Of a stretch of DNA of 64,000 nt, positions 53,637-63,660 are shown piece after piece. This DNA comes from Massilia aquatica (lineage in GTDB: Bacteria; Pseudomonadota; Gammaproteobacteria; Burkholderiales; Burkholderiaceae_D), in assembly GCF_011682045.1 (NCBI RefSeq), contig NZ_VVIW01000002.1:310001-374000 (forward strand), given 5' to 3'. The position numbers and the translations under genes were made by a program. The notes under the pieces are model-generated. The model saw nothing but the letters and a program-made list of their open reading frames with translations. It did no database searches and had not been told where the DNA came from. The first letter of the stretch is position 1. The number at the start of each line of letters is the position of its first letter.

Positions 53637-54242
53637 ATGTTCGGAAAAATGAAGATGCTGGTTTGCCTGGTGGCCGCGATGGCCGGGACGGCGCAGGCTG
53701 GCGTGATCGGCGTGGGCGGGTTTACCGCTCCGACCGTGATTGACTTCGAGAATGCGCTCGCCGGTCCGATTGGCAACCAGTACAGTGCGCTCGGCGTGAG
53801 CTTCACCAATTTCAACCTGGATATTTACGCGACCTCGCCGGCGCCGCCGAGCAAAGTGGCGCTCAAATACCTCAACGGCTCGCCTGACATCGACGGCATT
53901 ATCACGTTCGCCTCGGTGATGACCCGCTTCGGGGCCGACGCAAGCACCAATCCGGAAGACGACACTTTCATCGACGCTTACCTCGGCAATACCCTGGTCG
54001 GCAGCCATTTCTTCGACACCATCGGCGATGGCGACACCGGCTCCTTCATCGGCGTCGAATTCTTGTCCGGCTTCGACCGCCTGGTGTTTCGCACCATTCC
54101 CGTCGTCAACGGCGCGCTGGCGCTCGACAACCTGCGCTTCGAAAATGTGGTGCCGCCGAGCCCGGTACCGGAACCAGGCAGCCTGATGCTGATTGGCGCC
54201 GCCCTGCTGGGATTGTCACTGGCGCGCCACCGCACGGGCTGA
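53637..54242 (+). CDS. PEP-CTERM sorting domain protein
   Basis: The 201-residue product has GGAGAG before its ATG, a signal peptide (MKMLVCLVAAMAGTAQA) and the tail VPEPGSLMLIGAALLGLSLARHR. The mature part has a jelly-roll-like pattern (VIDFENALAGPIGNQYSALGVSF) common in exosortase substrates. It should be surface attached after exosortase processing. It lies between the chitin operon and a convergent hydrolase gene. Confidence 0.88.
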   Translation: MFGKMKMLVCLVAAMAGTAQAGVIGVGGFTAPTVIDFENALAGPIGNQYSALGVSFTNFNLDIYATSPAPPSKVALKYLNGSPDIDGIITFASVMTRFGADASTNPEDDTFIDAYLGNTLVGSHFFDTIGDGDTGSFIGVEFLSGFDRLVFRTIPVVNGALALDNLRFENVVPPSPVPEPGSLMLIGAALLGLSLARHRTG

Positions 54243-54267
54243 GACCGGTCCGCGCCGGCGTTGGCGT

Positions 54268-55158
54268 CTACGCGCTTGGCGGCTGCGCCGGCCAGCCCGC
54301 AGCCACCACGGTCTCTTCCAGCGGCAAGGCGAAGCGGGCGCCGAGAAACGCCGCGATGCGCTCCTGGGTCGCTTCCAGGTAGGGAATATTCATGTGGTCC
54401 GAATCGGGCACGGTTTCGTCCAGGTGCAGCTTGCCCAGCTTGGCGACCAGCAGGTCGGTGTGCGAATGCGGCACGATATCGTCGAACGCGGCGCGCAGCA
54501 CATAGGTGGGCGCGGTCAGCGCCGAGGCGTACTTGACCGATTCAAAACGGTGGCGCAGCACATATTCGACCGGCACCGCGCGAAACTTGCGCTTGGCGAT
54601 GGCCAAAATCGAATCGTAGGGCGTGATCAGGACCAGCGAATGGACCGGGCGCTCCAGCGCCACCTGCACCGCCACCCCGGACCCGAGGCTGCGCCCGACC
54701 ACCGCCACCCGCTGCGGATCGACGTGGGCGCGCTCGGCCAGCCAGTCGAACAGCAGGCGGCCATCTTCGACCATGTGCGCTTCGGCCGGTTCCCCATGCG
54801 AATTGCCGTAGCCGCGATAATTCACGGCCAGCACGGCCATGCCCGGAAACAGCTTGCCGGCGTCGCGCACCACCCACGAGACTTCTTCCGAACGCCCGCC
54901 AAAATACACCACGGCCGGATGCGGCCCCGGGATCTGCGGCGTCATCAGCCAGCCCGACAGCTTGGTGCCGTCGCGCGCGCGCAGCACGATGGCGCGGGTG
55001 CGGTGGCCGCTTGAGCGCGGATTGTCGACTTCACGCTTGATGGTCGGATTAAACACGAGGCGGCGCTGGTTGGCGGCGATGGCCGCGGTCACCCCGACCC
55101 ACACCATGCTGACGAGGCCGGCCACGCCGGCGACTTTTCGAGAATTGTTCATAAGCAT
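54268..55158 (-). CDS. Alpha/beta hydrolase, membrane-anchored
   Basis: The product is about 296 residues (ATG at 55158; 55152 also possible) and begins with an uncleaved hydrophobic anchor (VAGLVSMVWVGVTAAIAA). The hydrolase core shows the oxyanion strand HPAVVYFGG, nucleophile elbow GRSLGSG, the acid in AAFDDIVP and a His in SDHMNIP. The NYRGYGNSHGEP segment places it near BEM46/YfhR-like serine hydrolases. The substrate is unknown. It is divergent from the hybrid kinase gene, 161 bp apart. Confidence 0.85.
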   Translation of the reverse strand: MLMNNSRKVAGVAGLVSMVWVGVTAAIAANQRRLVFNPTIKREVDNPRSSGHRTRAIVLRARDGTKLSGWLMTPQIPGPHPAVVYFGGRSEEVSWVVRDAGKLFPGMAVLAVNYRGYGNSHGEPAEAHMVEDGRLLFDWLAERAHVDPQRVAVVGRSLGSGVAVQVALERPVHSLVLITPYDSILAIAKRKFRAVPVEYVLRHRFESVKYASALTAPTYVLRAAFDDIVPHSHTDLLVAKLGKLHLDETVPDSDHMNIPYLEATQERIAAFLGARFALPLEETVVAAGWPAQPPSA

Positions 55159-55319
55159 CAGTTTAACCGGTTCGGGCGCCGCCGTCCGGCAGCGCAGGGG
55201 CGCGCAAGCGCATCGGTACGATCTCATCAATAGTCGTGGCTGGAATACAACGCTCTTGTCGGATGCCTGCGTGCATTTGCATGTGGTAATCTTTATCCGG
55301 TCCGAACCCTGGCTATTCC

Positions 55320-58300
55320 ATGAAAAAATCCGCCCTTTCGGCCGAACAAAGCGCCGGCCTGTTCATCGGCTTGCTCGGCCTGCTGGTCGCCGTGCGCTGG
55401 ATTTTCAACAGCAAGACGATCACCACCCTGATTCCCGGATCGGCCCAGATGGGGATCAACACCCCGCTGCTGTTCATCGCCGCTGGCGTGTGCTGCTGCC
55501 TGGTCTTGCCGCGCGCCGAGCGCCGCCCCTGGCATACGCCGCTGTGGCAGGTCTGCTCGCTGCTGCTCTTGATGCTGCCGGCGCTGGTGCTGGTCCAGCA
55601 CATCACCGGGCTCAATCTCGGCCTCGACTTCGTGCGCGTGCCCACCGCGCCCACCCCCAACACCCCGCATCCGGGGCGCATGGCGCCGAATACCTGCGTC
55701 GGCTTCCTGCTGGCCGGGATCGCCCTGCGCCTGATCCGCCTGCCACGGCGCGGGCCGCGCCTGGCGGGCCTGTTGACTTTCTGCGTGGCCAGCGTGACCG
55801 GCATCGGGCTGGCCGCCCTGGTCGGCTACTTCCTCAAGCTCGAAGTGCTGTACCGGCTGGCCGCCTACAATGTCATGGTTACCCCGACGGCGATCGGCAT
55901 GAGCGTGCTGGGCCTGGGTTTGTGGTCGCTGCGCAAGAACGTCGCCCTGCGCGGGGTCGCTCCCGACAACGAAAAGCGCATCACCGCGCGCGCCATCGCG
56001 GTGGTGGCGCTGGTGGCGGTCTGCGCCGGCGCGGCCGGCTTTGCCGCCATGCGCGACAGCTACGAAGAGTCGATCGCCGACAATATGCGCCTGTCCGCCG
56101 TCAGCAGCGCGGCCACCGTTGGCAATACCCTGGAAACGAGCTTGTGGTTCCCGCGCACCATCGCCAACCGGCCGTCGATCAGGGGCCCGGTGGCGCTGCT
56201 GGCGGCCGGCAAGGGCGACGCCGCCACCCGCGCCGCCTTGCTCCAGGCGGCCGAAAGTTTCATGAACGCCGGCATCGGCGCCCTGCGTTTCGAGAGCCCG
56301 GACGGCGCCGTGCTGGCCTCGAGCGGCGCGTTTTCCGATGCGGCGGGCGCCACCTCGCAGCCGCTGGTCACCAGCGGCCAGCGCGCGCGCCTGCTGTGGC
56401 GCGGGCGCTACCTGCTGGCCACCGAGAACGAGATCCGCGACGGCGAGCGGGTAATCGGGCGCATGTTCGCGGAACAGCAACTGCCGATCATCGACCGCCT
56501 CCTGGCCGATATTCGCGCCAACAGTGGGTCGTCGGACGTGCTGCTGTGCAGCATGGACGGCAAGGATGCCCTGTGCGCGCCGACCCGCTTCTATCCGCGC
56601 ACCTTCCGCATCCCCATGTTCAAGCCCGACGGCCAGGTCAACCTGCCGATCAACCATGCGCTGCTGGGGCATACCGGGGTGGCCGTCACGCGCGACCTGC
56701 GCGGGGTGGCGGTGTTCGCCGCCTACACGCCGATCCGCGAATTCGGCCTCGGCGTGGTGGTCAAGAGCAATCTCGACACCGTCTACCAGCCGCTGCGCGA
56801 CAAGGCCAACACCTTGCTGATCGCGCTGGTGGCGCTGGTCGGACTGGGCGCGTCGCTGCTGCTGATCCAGGTGCACCCGCTGCTGGCGCAGCTGGTGCGC
56901 GAACAGCGCCGCATCGCCGTGATCCTGGAAAACTCCAACGACGCCTTCATCGCCCTCGGCGTGGATGGCTGCATCACCGACTGGAATACCGAAGCCGAAC
57001 GCACCTTCGGCTGGAGCGCGGCCGACGCGCTGGGACGGCGCCTGTCGGAACTGATCATCCCGCACGCCCAGCGCGCCGCCCACGAAGAGGGCTTTGCGCG
57101 CTTTACCGGCAGCGGCACCGGCCCGGTGATCAACAACCGCCTGGAGGTGAGCGCCTTGCACCGCGACGGGCGCGAAATCCCGATCGAGATGGCGGTGGCC
57201 GCCTTCCAGACCAGCGACGGCTTCGTGGCCAACGCCTTCGTGCGCGACATCAGCGAGCGGCGCCGCCTGGCCGGCGAGATCGCCGCGCGCGCCACCGAAC
57301 TGGAACTGGAGCGCGACCGCGCCCAGGCCGCCAACCGCGCCAAGGGCGAATTCGTGGCCAACATGAGCCACGAACTGCGCACCCCGATGAACGCGGTGCT
57401 CGGCATGACCTACCTGCTGGGGCACACCGACCTCAAGCCTGAGCAGCGCAAATACCTCGACATGATCAGGAGCTCGGGCCAGTCGCTGATGGGGATCATG
57501 AACGACATCCTCGACTTTTCCAAAATCGAGGGCGGGCGCATGGAACTGGCCGAGGCGCGCTTCGACCTCGGCCATGTGCTGGCGGCGGTGGCCGACATCA
57601 TGAGCGTGTCGGCCGGCGACAAGGACCTCGACCTGGCCATCGGGGTCGAGCCGGACGTGCCGCGCGCGCTGGTGGGCGACGCCCTGCGCCTGCAGCAGGT
57701 GCTGGTCAACCTGGCCGGCAACGCCATCAAGTTTACCGAGCAGGGCGAGGTGAGCGTGCTGGTCGACGTGGCCGCGCGCGAGGGCGAGCAGCTGACCCTG
57801 CGCATCCGGGTGCGCGACACCGGCATCGGCATGGATGCGGCGCAGCAGGCGCGCCTGTTTTCGCCCTTTACCCAGGGCGACTCCTCGACCACGCGCCGCT
57901 TTGGCGGCACCGGGCTGGGGCTGACCATCTCCAAGCACCTGGCCGAGATGATGAAAGGGACCATTGAACTCGACAGCGCGCCCGGGCGCGGCAGCGAATT
58001 CGTGGTCTGCCTGCCGCTGCTGGTGGCCGCCGATCCGGACCGCGACGCCGCCACCGACGCCGCGCTCGGCACCCTGCGCCTCTTGGTAGTGGACGACAAT
58101 GCCACCAGCCGCGAGTACCTGTCCAAGACCATCGCCGGCTGGCGCTGGGAAGCCGAGGTGGCGGCATCTGGCGACGAAGCGCTCGAGATGGTGGCGCGCG
58201 CCGCCAGCGCGCAGCGCCACTACGATGTGGTGCTGCTGGACTGGCAGATGCCCGGCATGGACGGCGCCGCCACCATGCGCGCGCTGCGCGAACGCATGCC

Positions 58301-59360
58301 GGCCGCGCGCCTGCCGATCGCGCTGATGGTCAACGCCTACGGGCGCGGTAAACTCATGGAAGGCAGCGCCGCCAGCCAGGCCGACGCCATTCTCAGTAAG
58401 CCGGTGACCGGTTCGAGCCTGTTCGACACCGTGCACGAAGTGCTGGTGCAGCATGCCCAGGCGGCGCGCCATCCCGCCGGCGGCCTGCCGGCCCTGCGCG
58501 GCGCCGGCGCCGACAGCGTGCGCCTCGATGGCGCGCGCCTGCTGCTGGCCGAAGACAATGACCTGAACCAGGTGGTCGCGCGCGGGATTTTAGAGAGCGT
58601 CGGCGCGCGCCTCGACATCGTCGGCAACGGCCAGCTGGCGCTGGCGCGGCTGGCGGCCAACCCGGGCGCCTACGACCTGGTGCTGATGGATATCCAGATG
58701 CCGGTGATGGACGGCTACGCGGCGGCGCGCCGCATCCGCGCCGGCCTGCGCTTGAGCCTGCCGGTGCTGGCGCTGACGGCCGGCGTGACCGAGTCCGAAC
58801 GGCGCGCCTGCGCCGACGCCGGCATGAACGACGTCATCGCCAAGCCGATCGACGTCGACCAGATGCTCTCGACGATCGCGCGCCACTTGCCGGGCCTGGG
58901 CCGGGTGCGCGCGCCGTCCGCACTGGCGCCTGCGCCCGCTTCCGTGCACGCGCCGGCGGCGCTGCCGGTGCTCCGGCTTGGGCCCCTGATCGACATTGCC
59001 AAGGGCAATCCGGAGCACCTGGCGGCGGTGGCCAACCTGGTGCGGCGGGTGGTGGGCGAAGGCCACCAGCAGTTCGACCAGGCGCGCGTGCACTGGGACG
59101 CGGGGCGCGACGGCGAAGCGGCCAGGGTGCTGCACACGCTGCGCGGCGGGATCGGCAGCGTCGGCGCCAAGCGCTTCGCCGCCGCCTCGCTGGAACTGGA
59201 ACAGTCGCTCAAGGGCGAGCCGGGCGGCGACACCGCGGCCCTGTTCCTGCAAGCGGCGCGCGAACTCGATGCGGCGGTGGAGGCGGGGCGCGCCTGGCTG
59301 GCGCAGCAGGATGAGGCCAAGGCTAGTGCGACATCAGCACCGGCGCCGTCATCGACTTGA
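55320..59360 (+). CDS. Membrane hybrid sensor kinase with PAS, two receivers and HPt
   Basis: The 1346-residue product has six or more N-terminal membrane segments (to about 210), an extracytoplasmic sensing region (about 240-490) closed by another membrane segment, a PAS domain (about 525-650), HisKA with SHELRTP (His684), HATPase (DTGIGM, GTGLGLTISK), receiver 1 (LLDWQMP, Asp974), receiver 2 (LMDIQMP, Asp1124) and a C-terminal HPt with His1272 in VLHTLRGG. This is a full phosphorelay in one chain. The output regulator is not adjacent. The 3' end overlaps the convergent stress-protein gene by 38 bp. Confidence 0.9.
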   Translation: MKKSALSAEQSAGLFIGLLGLLVAVRWIFNSKTITTLIPGSAQMGINTPLLFIAAGVCCCLVLPRAERRPWHTPLWQVCSLLLLMLPALVLVQHITGLNLGLDFVRVPTAPTPNTPHPGRMAPNTCVGFLLAGIALRLIRLPRRGPRLAGLLTFCVASVTGIGLAALVGYFLKLEVLYRLAAYNVMVTPTAIGMSVLGLGLWSLRKNVALRGVAPDNEKRITARAIAVVALVAVCAGAAGFAAMRDSYEESIADNMRLSAVSSAATVGNTLETSLWFPRTIANRPSIRGPVALLAAGKGDAATRAALLQAAESFMNAGIGALRFESPDGAVLASSGAFSDAAGATSQPLVTSGQRARLLWRGRYLLATENEIRDGERVIGRMFAEQQLPIIDRLLADIRANSGSSDVLLCSMDGKDALCAPTRFYPRTFRIPMFKPDGQVNLPINHALLGHTGVAVTRDLRGVAVFAAYTPIREFGLGVVVKSNLDTVYQPLRDKANTLLIALVALVGLGASLLLIQVHPLLAQLVREQRRIAVILENSNDAFIALGVDGCITDWNTEAERTFGWSAADALGRRLSELIIPHAQRAAHEEGFARFTGSGTGPVINNRLEVSALHRDGREIPIEMAVAAFQTSDGFVANAFVRDISERRRLAGEIAARATELELERDRAQAANRAKGEFVANMSHELRTPMNAVLGMTYLLGHTDLKPEQRKYLDMIRSSGQSLMGIMNDILDFSKIEGGRMELAEARFDLGHVLAAVADIMSVSAGDKDLDLAIGVEPDVPRALVGDALRLQQVLVNLAGNAIKFTEQGEVSVLVDVAAREGEQLTLRIRVRDTGIGMDAAQQARLFSPFTQGDSSTTRRFGGTGLGLTISKHLAEMMKGTIELDSAPGRGSEFVVCLPLLVAADPDRDAATDAALGTLRLLVVDDNATSREYLSKTIAGWRWEAEVAASGDEALEMVARAASAQRHYDVVLLDWQMPGMDGAATMRALRERMPAARLPIALMVNAYGRGKLMEGSAASQADAILSKPVTGSSLFDTVHEVLVQHAQAARHPAGGLPALRGAGADSVRLDGARLLLAEDNDLNQVVARGILESVGARLDIVGNGQLALARLAANPGAYDLVLMDIQMPVMDGYAAARRIRAGLRLSLPVLALTAGVTESERRACADAGMNDVIAKPIDVDQMLSTIARHLPGLGRVRAPSALAPAPASVHAPAALPVLRLGPLIDIAKGNPEHLAAVANLVRRVVGEGHQQFDQARVHWDAGRDGEAARVLHTLRGGIGSVGAKRFAAASLELEQSLKGEPGGDTAALFLQAARELDAAVEAGRAWLAQQDEAKASATSAPAPSST

Positions 59361-60153
59361 GGATGGTGGCCGTCACCCCGCCCAGCAGCACTTCGCGCAG
59401 GCGCGCATGGCCATAGCAGCCCATCACGATCAGGTTGGCGTCGACGTCGGCCGCCAGCGACAGCAGTGCTTCGCCGATGTCGATGCTGGTGTGCTGCGCC
59501 ATGACTTCGGCGTTGATGCCGTGGCGCGCCAGGTACAGGGCGATGTCGGCGCCCGGCTGCTGCCCGTGCGCCTCGTCGGGATTGAACACCGCCACCGTCA
59601 CGCGCCGCGCGCGCTTGAGCAGCGGCAGGGCGTTGGCCAGCGCGCGCGTGGCGGCGCTGCTGGCATCCCACGCCACCAGCACTTCGCTGCCGATCACGGG
59701 AAAATGGCCGGCGTAGGGCATCACCAGCACCGGACGGGCGCTGGCCAGCATGACGTATTCGGGCAGGCCGGGGGTCATGCGCGCGACCGGGTCGTCCGGA
59801 TCGGACTGGCTCAGCACCACCAGGTCGGCATAGCGCGCCTGCAGCGCCAGCGCGGCGCCGGGTTCGTCGTCCACCAGGCGCCGTTCGACCGAGCGCACGG
59901 CGGCGCCGGCGGCGATGCGCTCGAAAGCGTCGAGCGAGACGTTGGCGCGCCGGACCAATTCTTCCATGTGGGTCGCGAGCACCGTTTGCAGCAGGTCGGC
60001 GGCGCCGTCCTGGTAAACGTAGCGCGACACGCCGCTCATGGCCGCGCCGATCAGGTGGGCGTTGCAGCCGGCCGCCACGCTGGCGGCGGCCAGCAGGCGC
60101 GCTTCGGCATGGCGCGCACGATCGACGTGGACGAGGATGGTCTTGTAAGGCAT
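59323..60153 (-). CDS. Universal stress protein (tandem UspA domains)
   Basis: The 276-residue protein starts at MPYKTILVHVDRA, with AGGAG before the ATG. It has two UspA units (about 1-145 and 150-276). The second ends with the nucleotide-binding pattern GCYGHARLREVLLGGVT, so ATP binding is likely. Such proteins often belong to low-oxygen regulons. A perfect FNR box lies 96 bp upstream, but its distance fits the divergent gene better. The longer frame to 60198 is rejected. Confidence 0.88.
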   Translation of the reverse strand: MPYKTILVHVDRARHAEARLLAAASVAAGCNAHLIGAAMSGVSRYVYQDGAADLLQTVLATHMEELVRRANVSLDAFERIAAGAAVRSVERRLVDDEPGAALALQARYADLVVLSQSDPDDPVARMTPGLPEYVMLASARPVLVMPYAGHFPVIGSEVLVAWDASSAATRALANALPLLKRARRVTVAVFNPDEAHGQQPGADIALYLARHGINAEVMAQHTSIDIGEALLSLAADVDANLIVMGCYGHARLREVLLGGVTATILKSMTAPVLMSH

Positions 60154-60248
60154 GGCGGCTCCTGTGGGTTTTGGACACCCAAGCGTAGGCCTTGCCACGG
60201 TTTGCGTCCAGCAGTGTTCGGCGCGCGCAAAGCTTTGTTTTGTCTAAT

Positions 60249-60262
60249 TTGATGCACATCAA
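60249..60262 (+). promoter_or_regulatory. FNR/Anr box and class II promoter of the acetyltransferase gene
   Basis: TTGATGCACATCAA is a perfect match to TTGAT-N4-ATCAA. Its centre (60255.5) lies 41.5 bp before a start point near 60297 that would go with TACGCT at 60285-60290 as -10. That is the spacing of a class II FNR-activated promoter reading toward 60353. The divergent stress-protein gene may share the site. Confidence 0.75.
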
Positions 60263-60352
60263 GCGAGGGGCGGAGCTGGCCGTCTACGCTGGGCGCCCGG
60301 CATCAGGACCAGGGCCGGGATGTCATATCAGGCTCACTCACAAGGAATCATC

Positions 60353-63043
60353 ATGAGCGTCAGGAATCTGCAGCATTTGTTCGCGCCGGCCTCGGTTGCC
60401 ATCATCGGCGCCTCGGCGCGGCCGGACAGCGTGGGGGCGACCGTGCTGCGCAACGTCATCGAGGGCGGCTTTACCGGCGCGATCTATCCGGTCAACCCCA
60501 AGTACGACACCTTGGCCGGGCTGCGCGTGTACAAGCGGGTGTCAGGCTTGCCGGCGGCGCCCGACCTGGCCATCATCTGCACGCCGCCGGCCACGGTGCC
60601 GGGCATCGTGCGCCAGCTCGGCGAAGCGGGCACGCGCGCGGCCATCATCCTCACGCCCGGCTTGTCGACCATGCACGACAGCGGCGGGCGCACCCTGCGC
60701 CAGGGGGCGCTGGACGCCGCCAAACCTTACGTGCTGCGCCTCTTGGGACCGAACAGCGTCGGCCTGCTGGTGCCCGGCATCGGCCTCAATGCCAGTTTTG
60801 CGCACACCGGCGCGCTGCCCGGAAAAATCGCTTTTGTGTCGCAATCGGGCGCGCTGGTGAGCGGGGTGCTCGACTGGGCCAAATCGCGCGGGATCGGCTT
60901 TTCCAAGTTCATTTCGCTGGGCGAGGGCGCCGACATCGACTTCGGCGACCTGCTCGACTACCTGGCCAGCGACCCCGCCACCAGCGCCATCTTGCTGTAC
61001 ATGGAAGACGTGCGCCATGCGCGCAAATTCATGTCGGCCGCGCGCGCCGCCGCGCGCAGTAAACCAACCCTGGTGCTCAAGGCGGGCAGGGTGGCCGAAG
61101 GGGCCAGGGCGGCCGCCTCGCACACCGGCGCGCTGGCCGGATCGGACGATGTCTACGACGCCGCCATCCGCCGCGCCGGCATGCTGCGGGTGCGCGGTAC
61201 CGAAGACCTGTTCGCCGCCGTGGCCACCCTGGCCAACGCGCGCCCGCTGTTCGGCGAGCGCCTGGCGATCGTCACCAACGGCGGCGGCCCGGGGGTGATG
61301 GCGACCGACGCCGTGGTGTGCGGCAAAGGCAGCATGGCGCAGCTCGCGCCCGACACCGTCAGCCGCCTGGACGCGCTGCTTCCCGCCGCCGGGTCGCGCG
61401 CGAGTTCGGTCGCAAATCCTGTCGACATCGGCAGCGACGCCCCAGCCCAGCGTTATGTCGATGCGCTGGAGATCCTGCTCAAGGACCCGCAGGCCGACGC
61501 CATCCTGTTCATCCACGCGCCCACCGCCATGGTGCCGAGCGCCGGCATCGCGCGCGCGCTCGCGCCGCTGGCCAAAGCCTCCTCGCGCAATATCCTAGCC
61601 TGCTGGCTGGGCGGCGACGCGGTGGCCGAGGCGCGCGCGATCTTCACCGAGGCCGGCATTCCCAGCTTCGGCACGCCCGAAGAAGCGGTCGCCGCCTACC
61701 TCCAGATCGTGCAGTACCGGCGCAACCAGAACCTCTTGATGCAGGTGCCGACGGCCGCCAGCGACGATGGCGCGAGCGACCCGCAGGCGGCGCGCGCGCT
61801 GGTGCGCCAGGCGCTGGCCGAGGGTCGACCGTTACTCAGCGAGCCGGAAACCAAGGCGGTGCTGGCCGCCTACGGCGTGGCCGTGGTCGAAACGCGCAGC
61901 GCGCAATCGGTGGACGAGGCGGTGGCGGCGGCCGAGGCGATCGGCTTTCCGGTCGCGCTCAAGATCGTCTCGCCCGACATCACCCACAAGAGCGACTCGG
62001 GCGGGGTGGCGCTCGACCTGGAAGACGCCGGGGCGGTGCGCGCGGTGGCCCTGCGCATGAACAAGCGCCTGGGCGAACTGCAGCCCGAGGCGCGGCTCGA
62101 AGGCTTTTCGGTGCAGAAGATGGCGCGCCGTCCCGAGGCGCATGAACTGATCATCGGGGTGGCCACCGATCCGGTGTTCGGCCCGGTAATCCTGTTCGGC
62201 CAGGGCGGCATCGCGGTCGAAGTGACGGCCGACCACGCGGTGGCGCTGCCGCCGCTGAACGTGGTGCTGGCGCGCGACCTGATTTCGCGCACGCGCGTGG
62301 CCAAACTGCTGGCCGGCTACCGCCACCGCCCCGCCGCCAACATGGACGCCATCATCGCCACCCTGATGCGCATCTCGCACATGGTGGCCGACCTGCCCGA
62401 GCTGGTCGAACTCGACATCAACCCGCTGCTGGTCGACAGCGACGGCGCGCTGGCGCTCGACGCGCGCATGCGGGTGGCATTCGCCGACCACTCGGCCAGC
62501 ACCCTGGACCGGCTGGCGATCCGCCCCTATCCGCGCGAGCTGGAAGAGCGCATCGACTGGTGCGGCGAGTCGCTGCTGCTGCGCCCCATCCAGCCCGAGG
62601 ACGGCCCGGCCCACGTGGCGATGTTCAATTCGCTCACCGACGACGACGTACGCTACCGCATGTTCGTGCGCGTGCGCGAACTCAATGCCTCGCAGCTGGC
62701 GCGCTTTACCCAGATCGACTACGACCGCGAGATGGCCTTCATCGCCACCCGCCCCGGTCCCGATGGCGTCAACGAAACGCTGGGCGTGGCGCGCGTGGTG
62801 TGCGACCCCGATAACATCGCCGCCGAATTCGCGGTGACGGTACGCTCCGATCTGAAAGGGCATGGGCTGGGGCAGGTGCTGATGGAAAAGCTGATCGCCT
62901 ACTGCCGCAGCCGCGGCACGCGCGAAATCGTGGGCGAGGCGCTGCCGCAGAATACTCGCATCACCAAGCTGGCCAGAAAACTCGGTTTCGAGATCGGCAA
63001 GGCGACCGAAGACGGCTCGGTGCATATGCGATTGACTTTGTAG
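60353..63043 (+). CDS. NDP-forming acyl-CoA-synthetase-like / GNAT protein acetyltransferase (Pat/PatZ type)
   Basis: The 896-residue product has AAGGA before the ATG at 60353. It holds a CoA-binding Rossmann domain (PASVAIIGASARPDSVGATV), a succinyl-CoA-ligase-like region with SHTGALAG (His257), an ATP-grasp part (about 490-700, LKIVSPDITHKSDSGGV) and a C-terminal GNAT domain (about 735-896, LRPIQPEDGPAHVAMF ... GHGLGQVLM). This is the layout of Pat/YfiQ, which acetylates lysines of metabolic enzymes such as Acs. Pat proteins from enterics, as I recall, lack the catalytic His that is present here. An FNR box lies upstream. Confidence 0.88.
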   Translation: MSVRNLQHLFAPASVAIIGASARPDSVGATVLRNVIEGGFTGAIYPVNPKYDTLAGLRVYKRVSGLPAAPDLAIICTPPATVPGIVRQLGEAGTRAAIILTPGLSTMHDSGGRTLRQGALDAAKPYVLRLLGPNSVGLLVPGIGLNASFAHTGALPGKIAFVSQSGALVSGVLDWAKSRGIGFSKFISLGEGADIDFGDLLDYLASDPATSAILLYMEDVRHARKFMSAARAAARSKPTLVLKAGRVAEGARAAASHTGALAGSDDVYDAAIRRAGMLRVRGTEDLFAAVATLANARPLFGERLAIVTNGGGPGVMATDAVVCGKGSMAQLAPDTVSRLDALLPAAGSRASSVANPVDIGSDAPAQRYVDALEILLKDPQADAILFIHAPTAMVPSAGIARALAPLAKASSRNILACWLGGDAVAEARAIFTEAGIPSFGTPEEAVAAYLQIVQYRRNQNLLMQVPTAASDDGASDPQAARALVRQALAEGRPLLSEPETKAVLAAYGVAVVETRSAQSVDEAVAAAEAIGFPVALKIVSPDITHKSDSGGVALDLEDAGAVRAVALRMNKRLGELQPEARLEGFSVQKMARRPEAHELIIGVATDPVFGPVILFGQGGIAVEVTADHAVALPPLNVVLARDLISRTRVAKLLAGYRHRPAANMDAIIATLMRISHMVADLPELVELDINPLLVDSDGALALDARMRVAFADHSASTLDRLAIRPYPRELEERIDWCGESLLLRPIQPEDGPAHVAMFNSLTDDDVRYRMFVRVRELNASQLARFTQIDYDREMAFIATRPGPDGVNETLGVARVVCDPDNIAAEFAVTVRSDLKGHGLGQVLMEKLIAYCRSRGTREIVGEALPQNTRITKLARKLGFEIGKATEDGSVHMRLTL

Positions 63044-63098
63044 GCACGCTGGTGTGGCACAATGCCCGCCGTCGACATATATATATCCTGACTATCCC

Positions 63099-63446
63099 AT
63101 GAAACCAGCCATCTTTCTCGCACTATTCCTCGGCGCCATGGGCGCCGCCCGCGCCGACATCCTGATCACGCCCTCGTTCATCATCAACATCGAAGAAGAG
63201 TGCCCGGTCGAATACCGCGTGTGCGGCAAAGTCTCTTACACGGGAACGAGCAAGAAGACCGGCCAGGCCATTGTCTTGCGCGGCAAGACCGTGGAAGGCA
63301 AGTGCGATAAGGACACGCCATTTTGCGAATTCGAGGGCTACATCTTCAAGAATGGCGCCACTGTTTACCGGGTCACGTCGGATGGCAAACTGACTGTCTC
63401 GCAGGGAGCTAACATCCTGGTCACGGAAAAAGGCGTGTGGCAGTAA
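63099..63446 (+). CDS. Small secreted protein with Cys pairs
   Basis: The 115-residue product has a signal peptide (MKPAIFLALFLGAMGAARA). The mature part has five Cys (EECPVEYRVCGKV, GKCDKDTPFCEF) and a beta-rich sequence. I do not recognise the family. The start is fixed by the signal peptide. An alternating AT tract (ATATATAT) lies about 25 bp before the ATG. Confidence 0.65.
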   Translation: MKPAIFLALFLGAMGAARADILITPSFIINIEEECPVEYRVCGKVSYTGTSKKTGQAIVLRGKTVEGKCDKDTPFCEFEGYIFKNGATVYRVTSDGKLTVSQGANILVTEKGVWQ

Positions 63447-63576
63447 GCGTGCGCGAGCCCCACCCATCGTCAATACGTCCGCTGTCATTCTGCCAACGCG
63501 GCAGTCAAAACTGGCGCGAAAAGCCACATAGCTCCTATTTTGTGCACCGGGCACAGCCCCGGTCGCCCGGCCATTT

Positions 63577-63590
63577 TTGATGCATATCAA
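63577..63590 (+). promoter_or_regulatory. FNR/Anr box of the Aer-type receptor gene
   Basis: TTGATGCATATCAA is a perfect FNR box. Its centre (63583.5) is 41.5 bp before a start point near 63625, which fits TAGACT at 63613-63618 as -10. This is again class II spacing, for the receptor gene at 63661. Confidence 0.75.
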
Positions 63591-63660
63591 GGATTTCAGT
63601 CTCCAAGCTCCCTAGACTCGTCCTATTGAATTAATGCTCTAGGGCAAAAGGAGTATCTCT

